NCBI GenBank assembly: GCA_928724745.1
Contig: CAKMXJ010000003.1
Location: forward strand, 1,116,001-1,180,000
Direction: 5' to 3'
Length of the DNA: 64,000 bases
DNA from: Anthracocystis setariae
Lineage: Eukaryota; Basidiomycota; Ustilaginomycetes; Ustilaginales; Ustilaginaceae
The position numbers were made by a program, and so were the translations under genes. Numbering within the stretch: position 1 is the first letter of the stretch; each line of letters begins with the position of its first letter. Of this stretch, positions 62,742-64,000 are shown piece after piece. A model generated the notes under the pieces. The model ran no database searches and had not been told where the DNA came from. It saw nothing but the letters and a program-made list of their open reading frames with translations.

Positions 62742-64000
62742 ATGGCAGCACCCATACGCACCTCGATGCGAGCTCTTCCTGTGGCTCGTAACCAGTTTTC
62801 CACCTCCACCCGTCGCTTCCTGTCCACCTCAGCACGTCGACAGAATACCGCCAACAATCACTTCACCGGCGCCCAATCTACCGCTTCTGGCTCCCGAAAC
62901 CTCGTCTTGGGTCTCCTCGCCTTGGGACTTGGCGCAAACGCTTACTATTTCGCCACCAAAACCACTCGCACCGACACGGTTCACCTCGATGGTCCTGCCG
63001 CCATCAATTCCAACGCTGGTAGCTTTGCCTATGCCGATCCGCAACTGCCATTCTCCTACGGAAGCAAGAAGGATTTCGAACAAGCCATCGACGAACTCAA
63101 GGCGTACTTCACGTCTCAGGGCGAGGACTGGACCGACTTTGTCACGCAGGAAGAAGACGAGCTGGAACGCCGCGGGATCGATGAGAATGGCCACCGTTCC
63201 TCTTCGGAAGGAACCAAGCCTTCCGTCGCTGTATACGTTCGAGATACGCCCGATGTGCAGGCTGTCGTGCGTATCGCCAACAAGTACCGCATGCCCATCG
63301 TGCCGTTTTCGGGAGGCACGAGTCTCGAAGGACACTACGTCGCACCGTTCGCGGGCATCTCGATCGACATGAGCCGGATGGACAAAGTATTGGCATTCCA
63401 CCCTGAAGATGGAGACATTGTTGTCCAGGCCGGTATCGGATGGGAGTTTGTCAACCAGTACTGTGCCAAGAATGGCAATCAACTCTTCTTCCCACTCGAT
63501 CCGGGACCGGGTGCCACGATCGGTGGGATGATCGGTACGGGTTGTTCGGGCACCAACGCGGTTCGTTACGGAACGGCGAGGGGGGAGCACTTTTTGGATA
63601 TGAAAGTGGTGCTGGCCAACGGCGAGGTGATCTCCACTCGCGGAGGTGGACGTGCGCGTAAGTCTTCGGCCGGATTCGATATTGGCAAGATCATTGTAGG
63701 AGCCGAAGGAACGCTTGGCATCGTGACTGAAGCGACGCTTCGCTTGGCTCCTAGAATGCCCTCGGATGCAGTGGCGGTGGCGAGCTTCCCCAACGTCGAA
63801 GCAGCCAGCAAGACGGTCAACGAGATCCTCCTTTCGGGCATCCCCGTGCAATGCATCGAACTGTTGGACTACAAGATGATCCAATCCATCAACGAATCCA
63901 ACCTCTGCGGTCGACGATATGACGAAAAGGACTCGCTCTTCTTCAAACTCTCCGGAGGCACTGCTGCGGTGGCCGAGGCGAAGGAAGCCATCACCAAAGC
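62742..64000 (+). CDS. DLD1: D-lactate dehydrogenase (cytochrome), mitochondrial, 3' partial
   Basis: The frame from ATG at 62742 is open to the window edge (419 codons seen; yeast Dld1 is ~587). It oxidises D-lactate to pyruvate and reduces cytochrome c in the mitochondrial intermembrane space. The N-terminus (MAAPIRTSMRALPVARNQFS, many Arg/Ser) is a presequence followed by one hydrophobic anchor (LVLGLLALGLGANAYYFA), as expected for Dld1. The FAD-binding PCMH domain is clear: VRIANKYRMPIVPFSGGTSLEGH, QAGIGWEFVNQY, FPLDPGPGATIGGMIGTGCSGTNAVRYG and GAEGTLGIVTEATLRL. The C-terminal substrate domain lies outside. A glycolate-oxidase-like relative is possible but the presequence-plus-anchor layout favours Dld1. 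Confidence 0.93.
   Translation, partial: MAAPIRTSMRALPVARNQFSTSTRRFLSTSARRQNTANNHFTGAQSTASGSRNLVLGLLALGLGANAYYFATKTTRTDTVHLDGPAAINSNAGSFAYADPQLPFSYGSKKDFEQAIDELKAYFTSQGEDWTDFVTQEEDELERRGIDENGHRSSSEGTKPSVAVYVRDTPDVQAVVRIANKYRMPIVPFSGGTSLEGHYVAPFAGISIDMSRMDKVLAFHPEDGDIVVQAGIGWEFVNQYCAKNGNQLFFPLDPGPGATIGGMIGTGCSGTNAVRYGTARGEHFLDMKVVLANGEVISTRGGGRARKSSAGFDIGKIIVGAEGTLGIVTEATLRLAPRMPSDAVAVASFPNVEAASKTVNEILLSGIPVQCIELLDYKMIQSINESNLCGRRYDEKDSLFFKLSGGTAAVAEAKEAITK

Overview
The window is nuclear DNA of a basidiomycete fungus, most likely a smut or smut-related yeast (Ustilaginales: Ustilago, Sporisorium, Moesziomyces or Pseudozyma type). This rests on long, mostly intron-poor, GC-rich reading frames, short introns with CTGAC/CTAAC-like branch sites, a GATA factor of the Urbs1 type (two fingers with a Cys-rich spacer), and abundant CTG/CAG microsatellites in and near genes. 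The species cannot be named from sequence alone. Most genes are conserved housekeeping genes on both strands. I see no gene cluster, prophage, CRISPR array or rRNA.

Layout. 1-12.5 kb: the 3' end of a GPI-type phospholipase B, then CPT1/EPT1-type aminoalcohol phosphotransferase (-), mitochondrial adrenodoxin reductase ARH1 (+), a two-exon class III aminotransferase (-) and a 1779-residue forkhead factor (-). 14.6-25 kb: an ADF-H/coiled-coil/PH protein (-), a Ser-rich unknown (+), GPATCH1-like G-patch protein (-) and ornithine decarboxylase (-). 25.7-39 kb: Delta12 fatty-acid desaturase (+), acyl-CoA dehydrogenase (-), urbs1-like GATA iron regulator (-) and pyruvate carboxylase (-). 42-56 kb: TMEM135-like membrane protein (-), a possible small membrane protein (-), ribosomal protein S18 (+, with a 790-nt intron), mitoferrin (+), AP-3 sigma (-), CDC48 (+). 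56-64 kb: SHR3-type ER chaperone (-), GDP-mannose transporter (-), a complete Tc1/mariner-type transposon, PBDC1/YPL225W-type chaperone (+, three exons) and the 5' part of cytochrome-type D-lactate dehydrogenase (+, runs off the window).

Functional links are loose. Iron handling recurs: ARH1 (electron supply for Fe-S and heme A synthesis), an Urbs1-like repressor and mitoferrin. Lipid metabolism recurs too: phospholipase B, CPT1, desaturase and acyl-CoA dehydrogenase. Nothing shows that these are co-regulated.

The less ordinary parts are the intact-ended transposon with 155-bp inverted repeats and one nonsense codon, the GATA-box/G-quadruplex/microsatellite-rich upstream region of the urbs1-like gene, the long intron of RPS18, an in-frame polyalanine tract inside an aminotransferase, a recurrent TACTGTAC element in intergenic DNA, and a possible unannotated two-exon membrane miniprotein next to RPS18. 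Several gaps of 2-3 kb hold no gene I can support.
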